Origin: Bolinopsis microptera
Lineage: Eukaryota > Ctenophora > Tentaculata > Lobata > Bolinopsidae
Direction: 5' to 3'
Assembly: GCF_026151205.1 (NCBI RefSeq)
Contig: NC_087083.1
Location: forward strand, 3,698,460 to 3,760,459
DNA: 62,000 bases
Within the stretch, counting starts at the first letter, position 1, and each line of letters starts with the position of its first letter. The translations under genes and the position numbers were made by a program. The notes beneath the pieces are model-generated. The model was not told the DNA's origin. It ran no database searches and saw only the letters and a list, made by a program, of their open reading frames with translations. Positions 54,309 through 62,000 of this stretch are shown piece after piece.

Positions 54309-55390
54309 GTTGGAGGCTGATAGCCTTCAACATGAGGCTGTCCTCCGGCGGCATGAGAATAAAGTGTTGAACCAACCTTACCGTCCCTCCTCCCCCTCTT
54401 CCTCCTATCAGTCCCTCCATGCATCCTAACGAGGACAGTATTACGGATTAAAGTAGCAAGTTTGGCCACTCCCTTCCAATTAAGGTGCAGGTAATCCGTC
54501 CGGCCATATTTGTCAAACTCCCTGGACAAGGTTAGGCAAAGTAAGCCAGTGTTATTATCCAGGAAGTCATCAAAGCCATCAACGAACTGGACACCAAAGT
54601 TTTTGGGAAGTAGCTCACGACGAATAAGCTCTATAAAGTAAAGAACTTTCCTATTTAAATCAGCATTTCGAGTTGGTAAAAGAGGACAAAGAAATACTTG
54701 GGCAGTTGGATTGGCCTCTTGAATTTGCTCAATCTTGAATTCTAGATGACTAAATATAGCAAAAATTTCACGCTGAGATTTAACGGATGGTCTTCTGACA
54801 TCATTTATACCACACATAATAACAATGTTCTTGTATCCACATGCAAGATATGGGTTAATGTCATCTATTGTAGGAGTCCAAACATTCCGACCAGGCAGCC
54901 ACTTACCAAAGCTCCTTTTGTGATCCTCTCCAAATTTCATACCTGCTCCATTTGAATCAGAGAAGATACAAGTACTGGCACGATTCTTTCCATCTATTGA
55001 TCTGAAAGTAAAACTATATCGTACTGCACCAGTGACTGACCCCTTCTGGATAGAGTGCTTGTAGTGAGCCTGACTCCTTCTGGTCATCCTGTAAACTGAT
55101 CTTGGAGTACAATTGTGCGTGTGAACTGGGTTGTTCATTTCAGTGAAGAGGACTTTGCATTCACCTCCAATGGAAAGAGTCAATATGCTAGACTCTGGAT
55201 GTATCACCGGTTCATTGTCTGAATGTTCAGGCAGATAACCCTCGCCTTCTTCATAGCGGTTGATCAACACGCTATTCATTACAGGGTTTCCTTCTGCACA
55301 GAACTCCTCATTGATTTTCAGGACAAGTGCAGCAATTTTATCAGGGATCTCCACGGTTTTCTTATTCTCATCTCTGGATCCGCTATACTT
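54305..55390 (-). CDS. E3 ORF1 (5'-truncated): AlkB-like oxygenase and SGNH-esterase domains
   Basis: The open frame continues past the element edge to an ATG at 55,429, but the first ~13 residues (MHNHTTITRNCQ) come from antisense monomer DNA; LINE-derived sequence begins near YKYSGSRDE. Numbered from that ATG, the oxygenase shows LINRYEEGEG, EHSD (H69, D71), LTLSIGG, a distal His (H125) and RYSFTFR (R137, R143). The esterase shows FSDSNG (S159, with S in place of the usual G), CGIND (N209) and D312-x-x-H315. The PHD finger and coiled coil present in E2 are missing through truncation. ORF1 ends in the ATGA shared with ORF2. Confidence 0.88.
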   Translation of the reverse strand, partial: KYSGSRDENKKTVEIPDKIAALVLKINEEFCAEGNPVMNSVLINRYEEGEGYLPEHSDNEPVIHPESSILTLSIGGECKVLFTEMNNPVHTHNCTPRSVYRMTRRSQAHYKHSIQKGSVTGAVRYSFTFRSIDGKNRASTCIFSDSNGAGMKFGEDHKRSFGKWLPGRNVWTPTIDDINPYLACGYKNIVIMCGINDVRRPSVKSQREIFAIFSHLEFKIEQIQEANPTAQVFLCPLLPTRNADLNRKVLYFIELIRRELLPKNFGVQFVDGFDDFLDNNTGLLCLTLSREFDKYGRTDYLHLNWKGVAKLATLIRNTVLVRMHGGTDRRKRGRRDGKVGSTLYSHAAGGQPHVEGYQPPT

Positions 55391-55774
55391 GTATTGACAA
55401 TTCCTTGTAATTGTTGTATGATTGTGCATTCATATAAGCGACAAGAGAAAGGCCATTGTTGGACGTGAGGCGGGTGAGGATTCCTCTTACTTCCTTAAAA
55501 TAATTCCTTCTTTTACGTCCTAAAAAAATGTTATAGGTTTGTAGTGTTGTAATTAGTTTCAAAATAAAAGTTTCTAATTAATCACCTGTATCCTTATATT
55601 CTTGTACCCAACCTTTTATAGTTGATAGTACTATGTTTACAGTATGCACTGAAGGGATATCATAGAAAAATTTTTGAACTCTCGTCGGTACCCTCATTTA
55701 ACCCTCAATTAAGTTTCCTATCATTCGGATGAGTCGATCGAGGAGATGGCATAGATCTAATGGATCCTTAGCTA

Positions 55775-55856
55775 CTCCCTAGACTAGGTGACACTGGGAT
55801 TCGAACCCTAAACCTTCTGCGCTGAAGGCGGATGCTTTAACCATTAGGCTAATTGT
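55775..55856 (-). repeat. tRNA-derived SINE-like head (in founder and every array unit)
   Basis: On the minus strand an A box TAGCCTAATGG (55,841-55,851) and a perfect B box GGTTCGAATCC (55,797-55,807) are 33 bases apart, the spacing of a type 2 Pol III promoter. The body resembles tRNA-Arg (CCTAATGGTTAAAGCATC), with loop CTTCAGC. The acceptor and T stems are poorly paired, so this is not a working tRNA gene. It may still drive Pol III transcription antisense to the TMEM241-like gene. Confidence 0.7.
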
Positions 55857-55938
55857 TGTACTAAATTCTTTGTTGTACTAAATTGTAATTTCATTTAATT
55901 ACTGTGAATTATTTAAGGATAACAACCACAAATGAATT

Positions 55939-55947
55939 CTATATAAG
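55939..55947 (+). promoter_or_regulatory. TATA-like box upstream of the TMEM241-like gene
   Basis: CTATATAAG matches the TATA-box consensus. It lies about 345 bases before the ATG and is preserved in most array units despite their errors. Function is inferred. Confidence 0.4.
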
Positions 55948-56214
55948 ATATTATCATGTTTGTATCCTTGTATCCTTGACTGCATTACCTTCTTTGTTAT
56001 CTCCTGCTTGGTTGCATCCTCAACATTGGCGTTATTGGTTTAAAGACAAAGACCATCATTTAATTTTTCTCTCAATCGTTTTTCTGTCTGCATTGTGAAA
56101 AGATTAGTGTTTAGTGTTTACTTCTTAGGAAGTTCAACAATGTCTCAGTCTCAACACCCGCAGTAACTTTAGTTGTTCGCGCTAGTCAAATAGGTTAATA
56201 ATGAATGAAAATAA

Positions 56215-56230
56215 TTGATTATTATTTCAG
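56215..56230 (+). promoter_or_regulatory. 3' splice-site-like sequence in the 5' leader
   Basis: TTGATTATTATTTCAG, with upstream branch-like TAATAATGAATG, looks like an intron acceptor 56 bases before the ATG. If used, a 5' non-coding exon lies upstream; no matching donor was identified. Confidence 0.4.
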
Positions 56231-56286
56231 ATAGAATGATAGTATTCACAGTGTGTTTAAAGATGTAAAAGCCCACTACCCTTAAG

Positions 56287-57195
56287 ATGAAGAAAGCTCT
56301 TCTTAGGTCTCTTGCAATACTGGTACCTTCAGCGTACCTCATATCCAACAAAACTGTTTTGACTCTGCACAATTTTAGATTCCCCAGTATTTTCCTGTCC
56401 TGGCAACTGTCAATTGCTCTCCTTGTTATAATTGTGTTGTACAGGCACCATGTCCTGACCTTGACACTATCCGATCTGCAGACTTGTCTGATGAGCTCTT
56501 TACTTCTAACAGTCTCGATGTATTTTGGGTCTAGAGCACTTGGCGTTCTACCGATTCCAGTCTTTATTTCAGGACAGATTCTAGGTACTCACATCGTGGA
56601 AAGTATTGTTCGTCTTAGAACTGCAAAATCTCTGTTTACTGTGGTTGCGCAGACAGTTAACTCTGTGTTCATGTCGATTCCATTGTTTGTACTGCTGCTC
56701 AGTACAGTTGATATTTACATTCTCATGTGCTTCTTGTGTCACATTATGAGCACTTCTGCAATGATAAGCTTGAGCAACACACCCTCTGACTTTGAATCTA
56801 CTATCAAACAAGCTGTTGTTAAAATTTCTGTAGCAATATCTGCCCTGCTTCTATACGGAACACTTACAGGTGAGGTAGTTCAAGCAGGAAAGTATGATTT
56901 TTCAAAGACACACTTCAAAATTTATCTAATGTGCAGTGGTGTATTGAGTGCAGCAACGTTTGTTGTCCGTGGTTGGAGCTATCGTAGTGGCAAGTTACAG
57001 TACAGGTTGGTGCTGCAATACATTGCCGTCTTAGTGTTTGGGTATTGGTATGACTACAATGGTGACGTCACTCATGATCGGGATCTGCTCATAACCTGTT
57101 ACTTTGTATTTCTTCTTCTGTTAGACACTTATTTTGCAAAAAACTCAAATATACAGTCAGCAATTACAGTCACTGCAGAAAAAGATGAGGTTTGA
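56287..57195 (+). CDS. TMEM241-like putative nucleotide-sugar transporter
   Basis: 302 residues, close to the family length of about 300, in one uninterrupted frame. The N-terminal part AYLISNKTVLTLHNFRFPSI matches the NK-x-VL...F-x-(Y/F)P pattern at the start of the drug/metabolite-transporter fold (SLC35, VRG4, TMEM241). Residues 79-98, YFGSRALGVLPIPVFISGQI, fit the TMEM241 signature GSRAL-x-x-L-x-IPVF. About eight to ten hydrophobic segments span residues 5-20, 35-53, 65-98, 117-160, 176-192, 210-228, 240-253 and 267-283. The family is predicted to sit in Golgi or ER membranes. Residues 1-58 are encoded by the same DNA that makes up the 1.1 kb array. The gene has no intron in the coding part, so it may be a retrocopy or an intron-poor orthologue. 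The stop is at 57,193-57,195. Confidence 0.8.
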   Translation: MKKALLRSLAILVPSAYLISNKTVLTLHNFRFPSIFLSWQLSIALLVIIVLYRHHVLTLTLSDLQTCLMSSLLLTVSMYFGSRALGVLPIPVFISGQILGTHIVESIVRLRTAKSLFTVVAQTVNSVFMSIPLFVLLLSTVDIYILMCFLCHIMSTSAMISLSNTPSDFESTIKQAVVKISVAISALLLYGTLTGEVVQAGKYDFSKTHFKIYLMCSGVLSAATFVVRGWSYRSGKLQYRLVLQYIAVLVFGYWYDYNGDVTHDRDLLITCYFVFLLLLDTYFAKNSNIQSAITVTAEKDEV

Positions 57196-58240
57196 TTAAT
57201 CTGATTTGCCTCGCATAAAGATTACGATTCCTTAATTAGATGTAAAATCATACGTACTACAAAGCTACAAGGTTTAATCATTATTTCTTTTCGTTTTTCG
57301 AGTTGGCAATTTGGATGAAATAGTGCATGGATATACTTTCAACATTTTGGCAGTGTCTCTACTGGGGATCCCTAATGTTGGGTACTTTTACTGCAAACTC
57401 TTTAACGTTTATTGTATTGTTTATGACTAATAAGCTGTTGGTTCAAAGCAGTTGGATTTTAGATTTTTAAAGATATAACTTTTGCTTTAATTTTGATAAT
57501 TAATTTTTTTGTCTTTTTATATTATTTTTTATACAGGGTCAGCCAATCAATTAAGGTTGTTATATTAATTAATTGATTTGTGAATTTTATCAACTAATAC
57601 TATTGGTATTAGTAATCAGATTTCGAAAATAAAGTTGATATTATAATGTATAATGTATAAAGCTCCTTTTTTTATACATTATGATCACAGAGGATCTGAT
57701 ATTTAGATATATATTGCTGTGCTGTAAAAATTGACTTTATTTATTTTATTTATTTTATATTATAATGTTATCAAACATTATGCTATTAGTCATTACTCCT
57801 AGAACTATTTAAGATCATCAGTTTGGAGAATATTTCATACTGTATGAATGGAAATTTGTAATTATATCATTTATGCACAATCCGTGCCAATATTAAAGTT
57901 GATAGTTGGATAATATCCGGTTGGAAGAGACATGGACGAATGAAACAGGAAGTTGTTTCAGTATTTCAATCACGAGACTAATAAACAGCAAACTACTCCA
58001 TCATTTAATATTAAAGTTGTAACAACTAACACCCAGTACTAACGATATTATATTATATAGCAGTGCAATGTTGTGCTAAAGAATGAACTTCGCGGTGTGA
58101 ATACAAACCCTGTCCCTGGCTGGTCGCTCCAGCCCGCAATTCAGACTGTACTTTATCTATCCGACTACTCCGCAAGCAATCCACACCTAATCTTGGTATA
58201 TGTTGGTCGGGTGGCTGCTAGCTAGTTAATATATGTCGGT
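57196..58240. other. 3' flank of the TMEM241-like gene
   Basis: A candidate polyadenylation signal AATAAA lies at 57,628-57,633. An A+T-rich hairpin surrounds 57,642-57,682 (ATAATGTATAAA paired with TTTATACATTAT). The remainder is unremarkable A+T-rich DNA with no recognised gene. Confidence 0.5.
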
Positions 58241-58436
58241 GAGTCCTAAATCTACTTAGCAATTTCATATCTTCTTAATTGCTATATTATATAGTATATA
58301 CCCCTTATTTGAGTCCTAAATCTACTTAGCAATTTCATATCTTCTTAATTGCTATGTTATTATATAGTATATACCCCTTATTTGAGTCCTAAATCTACTT
58401 AGCAATTTCATATCTTCTTAATTGCTATGTTATATA
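58241..58436 (+). repeat. Three tandem ~70-bp repeats
   Basis: Units start at 58,241, 58,311 and 58,384 with GAGTCCTAAATCTACTTAGC. The third is interrupted by the hAT MITE and the Penelope-like insertion; its final part (TATATACCCCTTATTT) reappears at 60,441-60,456. The interruption shows that the tandem repeat is older than both insertions. Confidence 0.88.
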
Positions 58437-59057
58437 CAGGGTTGCCGGGGGGCGGGGGCCTTAAAAACCTTAAAAACGGCAATTTTGGGCAAAAAACCTT
58501 AAAAAAGACGTGAAAAACGGGCAAATTTTCGGGTTTTTAAGGTTTTTTAAGGTTCCATACCTAAATTATACCTAGCTTGATGTAGATCTAAATGGATTTT
58601 CCGGATAAGTAAAATTTTCTGAAATTATACCTAGCTTGATGTAGATTTGATAAGATTTTCTGAAATTATACCTAGCTCGGTGTAGACCTGATAAGATTTT
58701 CTGAAATTATACCTAGCTCGGTGTAGATCTAATTGGGTTTTTCTGAAATTATAATTAGCTCGGTGTAGATCTAATTGGGTTTTTCTGAAATTATACCTAG
58801 CTTGTTGTAGATCTTATTGGGGTTTTCTGAAATTATACCTAGCTTGTTGTAGATTTAATTGGGGTTTTCTGAAATTATACCTAGCTCGTTTTTCTGAAAT
58901 TATACCTTCCCCCTTTAGATATGATTGCAATTTCTGTAGTGGAAAACCTTAAAAAACCTTAAATTTAACTGTTTTGGACCTTAAAAATGGGTCAAAAGGG
59001 GCCTTAAAAGACGTGAAAAAACCTTAAAAAAGACTCTCAAAAATGCCGGCAACCCTG
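58437..59057. mobile_element. hAT-type MITE with an internal ~42-bp minisatellite
   Basis: The ends are CAGGGTTGCCGG and its inverse, flanked by perfect 8-bp direct repeats GTTATATA (58,429-58,436 and 59,058-59,065). Subterminal regions are rich in CCTTAAAAA in both orientations. Between about 58,560 and 58,915 some eight units of ~42 bp (TTCTGAAATTATACCTAGCT plus GGTGTAGATCT) are arrayed. 621 bp, no coding capacity. Confidence 0.9.
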
Positions 59058-59080
59058 GTTATATAGTACTATATAATATA

Positions 59081-60426
59081 ATTGATTTTGGACACGAAGG
59101 GAAACACACAAATTTGGCTTGGAAACTTCGTTTATTACATCGCTAGAGCCTACAAAAAAGAAATAAATTAGTCAGATAAAATCAATCATAATACTCAGTC
59201 AAAGAGATTCAAAAATTTATAAAAAGGTCATGATTAGAGAATATCATGAAAGTCGATCAGAAATTGGAATACGATAAAATTGTTTCACTGATAGCGTGGT
59301 AGATAAAATTTATAAAGAAAAATGACGCAAAATTGGCACAAAATTGTTAAAATTAATTAATTACAGATATTGGTAAAAACCACAAAAAAACTACCTTTTA
59401 ATTTCCATCCTATTTAAACCCCAAACATTAGTTCTAAACTTTGCACAAAATCTAGCCTCTTCCCTATCTAATAGGGAAGGTTTAGTCTTTTTCACAATCC
59501 CGAATTTGAAACAGTCAAAACTGAAAGTGTCCTTGTGTACATCGTAACAATGCATTGATAAGGCTGAGTGCTCGTAGAGGGCACGGTCGTCAATGTTGAA
59601 CTTGTTCCGGTGCCCATTGAGCCTAATGTGGAATGGAGTCAACGTCTGCCCAAAGTAAGTGTCCTCAGATCCCTCAATAGCCCTACACTGCTGGCATTGT
59701 GCAACGTAAATAATGTGCTTATCTTTGCACGTGAGGGATTCGTCTAGATTAAGCTCCATGCCGTTGACCATGATCTTAGAGTCAAGATCGAACAATACCG
59801 GGCAAGTCTTGCATCCAGGGGCTGAGCACTTCTGTGATGTTTTTTGGGGACATTCAGCCTTATTTCCAAGTTGTCGATTCTTCACTACCCTGTTTCCGAT
59901 TGAAGGATGTTTTCGTGTGGCAAATATCACACGTATATCTCCACATATCCTCCTGATGTCCGGTCCAAGTTCGTGAATCAACTTCTTCAGCTGAATGTTG
60001 TCCGAAGAGTGTTGTACTGAAAAGACTAAGTTATCAGCGTTCTCACTCTCCTTAGACCTGTTGGCTCCGTGGGTGTTCTCCAGTACTCTGACAACTGCTC
60101 TCGGCTCGATCTCCTCTAACTTAACACTGTTATGTCCGCTTTTAGATAAATCTGCTTTCAGCTCCATTAAGTCTTCTACACAGGTTGAGTCTTGCGAGTT
60201 CCTTTCTATGATTCGTATCATCTGGGAAAACGCCACAGATTCGAATACATGGTGAGGATGAAAGCTATCCGTTCGCAAGTAATTCCTAGCATCTGTCTCC
60301 TTTCTGTAGAGTCTATATTGGATCTGGTTGTAAGTATCCAAGGTTAGAGTGATGTCAAGGAAATTAACAGTTTTACCGATTTGTTGGTCAGCAAATCTGA
60401 TTCCAAATGGTTCTGCCAGTTTGTTC
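59081..60426 (-). mobile_element. 5'-truncated Penelope-like element
   Basis: The insertion is flanked by 13-bp direct repeats ACTATATAATATA (59,068-59,080 and 60,427-60,439). It lies in minus orientation with about 310 bases of 3' non-coding DNA. The coding frame runs right up to the truncated 5' junction. The site is immediately next to the hAT MITE's right target copy, inside the third 70-bp tandem unit. Truncation and variable target duplications are usual for Penelope-like elements. Confidence 0.85.
59391..60426 (-). pseudogene. Penelope-like element: C-terminal reverse transcriptase and GIY-YIG endonuclease
   Basis: 345 codons up to the 5' truncation; the apparent start is a GTG at the junction, not a real initiator. 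The first ~90 residues are the polymerase C-terminus (VNFLDITLTL, YRLYRKETDARNYL, SFHPHHVFESVAFSQMIRII). The middle part ends with a Cys cluster, CSAPGCKTCPVLF. The C-terminus is a GIY-YIG-type nuclease: KHIIYVAQCQQC, YFGQT, HIRLNGHRNKF and later a DREEARFCAKF segment with the conserved Glu. The polymerase catalytic core is missing, so the copy is dead. Penelope-like elements move by reverse transcription using this endonuclease. Confidence 0.9.
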
Positions 60427-60439
60427 ACTATATAATATA

Positions 60440-61110
60440 TATATATACCCCTTATTTATTGTATAACATTGAATCCTTCTCCAGATATTTGCGTTTGAAA
60501 TAAATAACACCACATATTTAACACCGTTACTATCAAGAAAACAACAATTTCAAGAAAACAACAATTTTATTTAGTATCAATTAAAGCAGACAAAAATATA
60601 TTTCATATATATATAACTAGCACGAACTTTAGATCAGATATCTTAGGGGACTTGGAGTAGCAAGAGATTGACTAAAAGGTATATAACTTTTACAAAGATA
60701 CGTCGAGAAGAATCCAGGGTGATACAGGATCGGAGAGTGCAGACCAAAAGTTTACGCACCCACCTTTGCCTCCTGAGTTCTTGGTTGGGTAGAAATTTAT
60801 GCAAACTTGGTCGTTTATACTCCAAGTCCCTTTCTTAAAAGAAGTAGTATTAACTATGTCTAGAGTTAGCTTCGTTCAATAATAACAATATCAATATAAT
60901 CAATATCAATACCAGATAAACCTACCGAATAAATTATTAAATATCAATTAATTCATTCCGATAAAAAATTTTATAAATTTAGATATTTAACTTATCTAAA
61001 AACATTACAACAAATGTTTAAAAAGCGCCCAAAATCGATTTGAAAGATTTTCTGTCTATAGTACAATCATGATAGTAATAGTAAGTGTGTGCCGCTGCAA
61101 TTAGATTTGA
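60440..61110. other. Intergenic with small repeats, probably the 3' region of LINE E4
   Basis: Contains a direct repeat TCAAGAAAACAACAATTT (60,533 and 60,550 regions). Two 13-base inverted repeats, GGGACTTGGAGTA (60,647-60,659) and TACTCCAAGTCCC (60,818-60,830), enclose 158 bases, possibly a tiny MITE. Near 60,885-60,910 ATCAATAT-type repeats occur. No gene is seen. The right part is the likely 3' UTR of E4. Confidence 0.45.
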
Positions 61111-62000
61111 TTACTGCAATTTAAAATTGTTTGGAGTCCAAGTATCTTTTAAGTCAGCTGCCTGTGCTTGTATTAATAGTGCTTTGGTTCTCAGTTTTAT
61201 CAAACTAATGGACGTTTCTAAGCAATTGCTTGAAGTTAAAATTTTTTTATGAACAGCGTTCCAAAGCTTGGCTGCATTAAACAAAAAGGTATTTGATTTA
61301 TTTAGGAGAATAACCATTAGACTCGTTGCACGGTTTGAAATGTTGATAGCCTCATAAAGGGAGTATGGGCAGTGGTACTTGATAATCTTAGAGAATTCTA
61401 AAATACAGTGATATTTGTACAAGTTTTGAGCTGTAAGAATTTTTAATCTATTAAAAATGGGTTTTGTATGCTCCTTTTCAAAGTGTTTATGGTCTAGTTT
61501 TTGCATACCGTATGGTCTAGTACGTGCACATGTTGATTGTTTATCTAAATATGAGTCAAGGTCGCCAAAAAGGATCCTTATACAGTGCTTCTGTGCGATG
61601 AAAAGACTATCATTGGACCGTTCTTTGAGGACAACACCCCAAACACTTATACCATAACTGAGATGTGATTCAAAAAGAGCATTATATATTTTCAAATATA
61701 GTTCAGAAGGTATCGAGTGCCGAATTCTGCAGATTGCACCAGTCATAGATCGCAGTTTTTTACGGATGTAGTGCATGTGGGCAATCCAGTTTAGCTTACT
61801 ATCTATAACAACACCTAAGAATTTGGTATCCTTGACTTTAGTAATAACCTTACCATTGATGAATATTGATCTAGATTCATCTAGCAGGATAGCAAATGGT
61901 CTGGTCCGTGCACAGGTGTCATCATATTCAGAGGCAGGTTTAAAATGTATGTAGCAGCATTTGGACATGTTGATATGAAGTAGATTACATTTCATGTAAA
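61111..62000 (-). CDS. LINE E4 ORF2, C-terminal part (runs off the window)
   Basis: About 295 codons of the post-catalytic region of a LINE reverse transcriptase related to E2 and E3: CNLLHINMSKCCYIHFKP, KFLGVVIDSKLNW, SYGISVWG, CIRILFGD, TCARTRP and FEKEHTKPIF. The frame is open to the window's right edge, so the polymerase core should follow beyond it; the ATG at 61,995 is internal. TCARTRP occurs twice, once at the conserved place and once 21 residues into the fragment, where E2 and E3 lack it. No frameshift is visible. Confidence 0.9.
   Translation of the reverse strand, partial: YMKCNLLHINMSKCCYIHFKPASEYDDTCARTRPFAILLDESRSIFINGKVITKVKDTKFLGVVIDSKLNWIAHMHYIRKKLRSMTGAICRIRHSIPSELYLKIYNALFESHLSYGISVWGVVLKERSNDSLFIAQKHCIRILFGDLDSYLDKQSTCARTRPYGMQKLDHKHFEKEHTKPIFNRLKILTAQNLYKYHCILEFSKIIKYHCPYSLYEAINISNRATSLMVILLNKSNTFLFNAAKLWNAVHKKILTSSNCLETSISLIKLRTKALLIQAQAADLKDTWTPNNFKLQ

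Larger units (their letters stand above)
49591..55390 (-). mobile_element. CR1-like LINE E3, 5'-truncated, inserted in the founder monomer
   Basis: In minus orientation: ORF1 lacking its N-terminal part, ORF2 (complete), and a 1.33 kb 3' UTR that ends in two 15-nt repeats of AACTTTTGTTTTATT. The insertion site is defined exactly because the host monomer is known from the array: TTCGCTAATT on one side and GTATTGAC on the other. No target-site duplication is seen, as is common for CR1-type LINEs. The 5' truncation falls inside the AlkB-like domain of ORF1. Confidence 0.9.
55391..56460 (+). repeat. Right piece of the founder monomer: upstream region and first 58 codons of the TMEM241-like gene
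   Basis: It matches the array consensus throughout with a handful of fixed differences: an extra 6 bases (TAATTG) near 55,405, ACACTGGG versus ATACTGGG, TTGGCGTT versus TTGGTGTT, and GTCCTGACC versus GTCATGACC. Unlike the array it has no scattered indels. It contains a SINE head (minus), a TATA-like box, a 3' splice-site-like sequence and the start of the gene. Similarity to the array ends exactly at 56,460, inside codon 58. Confidence 0.93.

Noticed and set aside
55797-55851. Functional tRNA gene
   Set aside because: The A and B boxes are good, but the acceptor stem does not pair and the anticodon and T stems have mismatches. It fits a tRNA-derived SINE head better.

Overview
This is a window of animal (metazoan) nuclear DNA, most likely from a marine invertebrate. 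It is A+T-rich and gene-poor. It holds two host-gene signals, a TMEM241-like transporter and an RNA polymerase III RPC7/POLR3G exon, surrounded by CR1-like LINEs, a Ty3/gypsy element, Penelope-like elements and hAT-type MITEs. The species cannot be fixed from the sequence alone.

Layout. 1-1,260: unrecognised A+T-rich DNA with an (AT)n tract. About 1,265-1,556: a Penelope-like reverse transcriptase remnant (minus). About 1,557-23,893: a head-to-tail array of roughly 20 copies of a ~1.1 kb monomer, full of small indels private to single copies. 23,893-24,237: an RPC7 exon (minus) that meets the array edge. 25.5-30.9 kb: CR1-like LINE E1 (minus). 31.2-32.0 kb: a hAT MITE beside a 5'-truncated LINE. 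About 33.5-44.9 kb: LINE E2 (minus), split by a gag-less Ty3/gypsy element (37,501-42,277). 45.8-46.9 kb: an inverted-repeat element containing a foldback MITE. 47.5-47.95 kb: a LINE tail fragment. 49.6-55.4 kb: LINE E3 (minus). 56,287-57,195: an intact TMEM241-like gene (plus). 58.2-60.5 kb: a short tandem repeat carrying a hAT MITE and a Penelope-like insertion. 61.1 kb to the end: the C-terminal part of LINE E4 (minus).

Two results stand out. First, the array monomer is recognisable. One clean copy lies at the TMEM241-like gene, now split in two by LINE E3 (49,554-49,590 plus 55,391-56,460). The unit contains about 0.9 kb of upstream DNA, with a TATA-like box and an antisense tRNA-derived SINE head, plus the first 58 codons of the gene. 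The array junction fits tandem duplication at a 2-bp CC microhomology. The array therefore looks like a satellite made from the promoter and N-terminal coding end of a neighbouring gene, with the founder locus about 26-32 kb away. Each consensus unit would encode a stopped peptide of about 58 residues. Most private indels in the array look like uncorrected long-read error.

Second, ORF1 of all three LINEs that retain it carries an AlkB-like 2OG-Fe(II) oxygenase domain (HxD, distal His, RxxxxxR) followed by an SGNH esterase domain. In E2, ORF1 also starts with a PHD finger. ORF2 of E2 and E3 carries a second PHD finger in front of the endonuclease. In both elements ORF1 and ORF2 overlap as ATGA. 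PHD and esterase domains are known in CR1-like ORF1 proteins. I do not recall an oxygenase in that position, so this is the strongest candidate for an undescribed system. All domain calls were made by eye.
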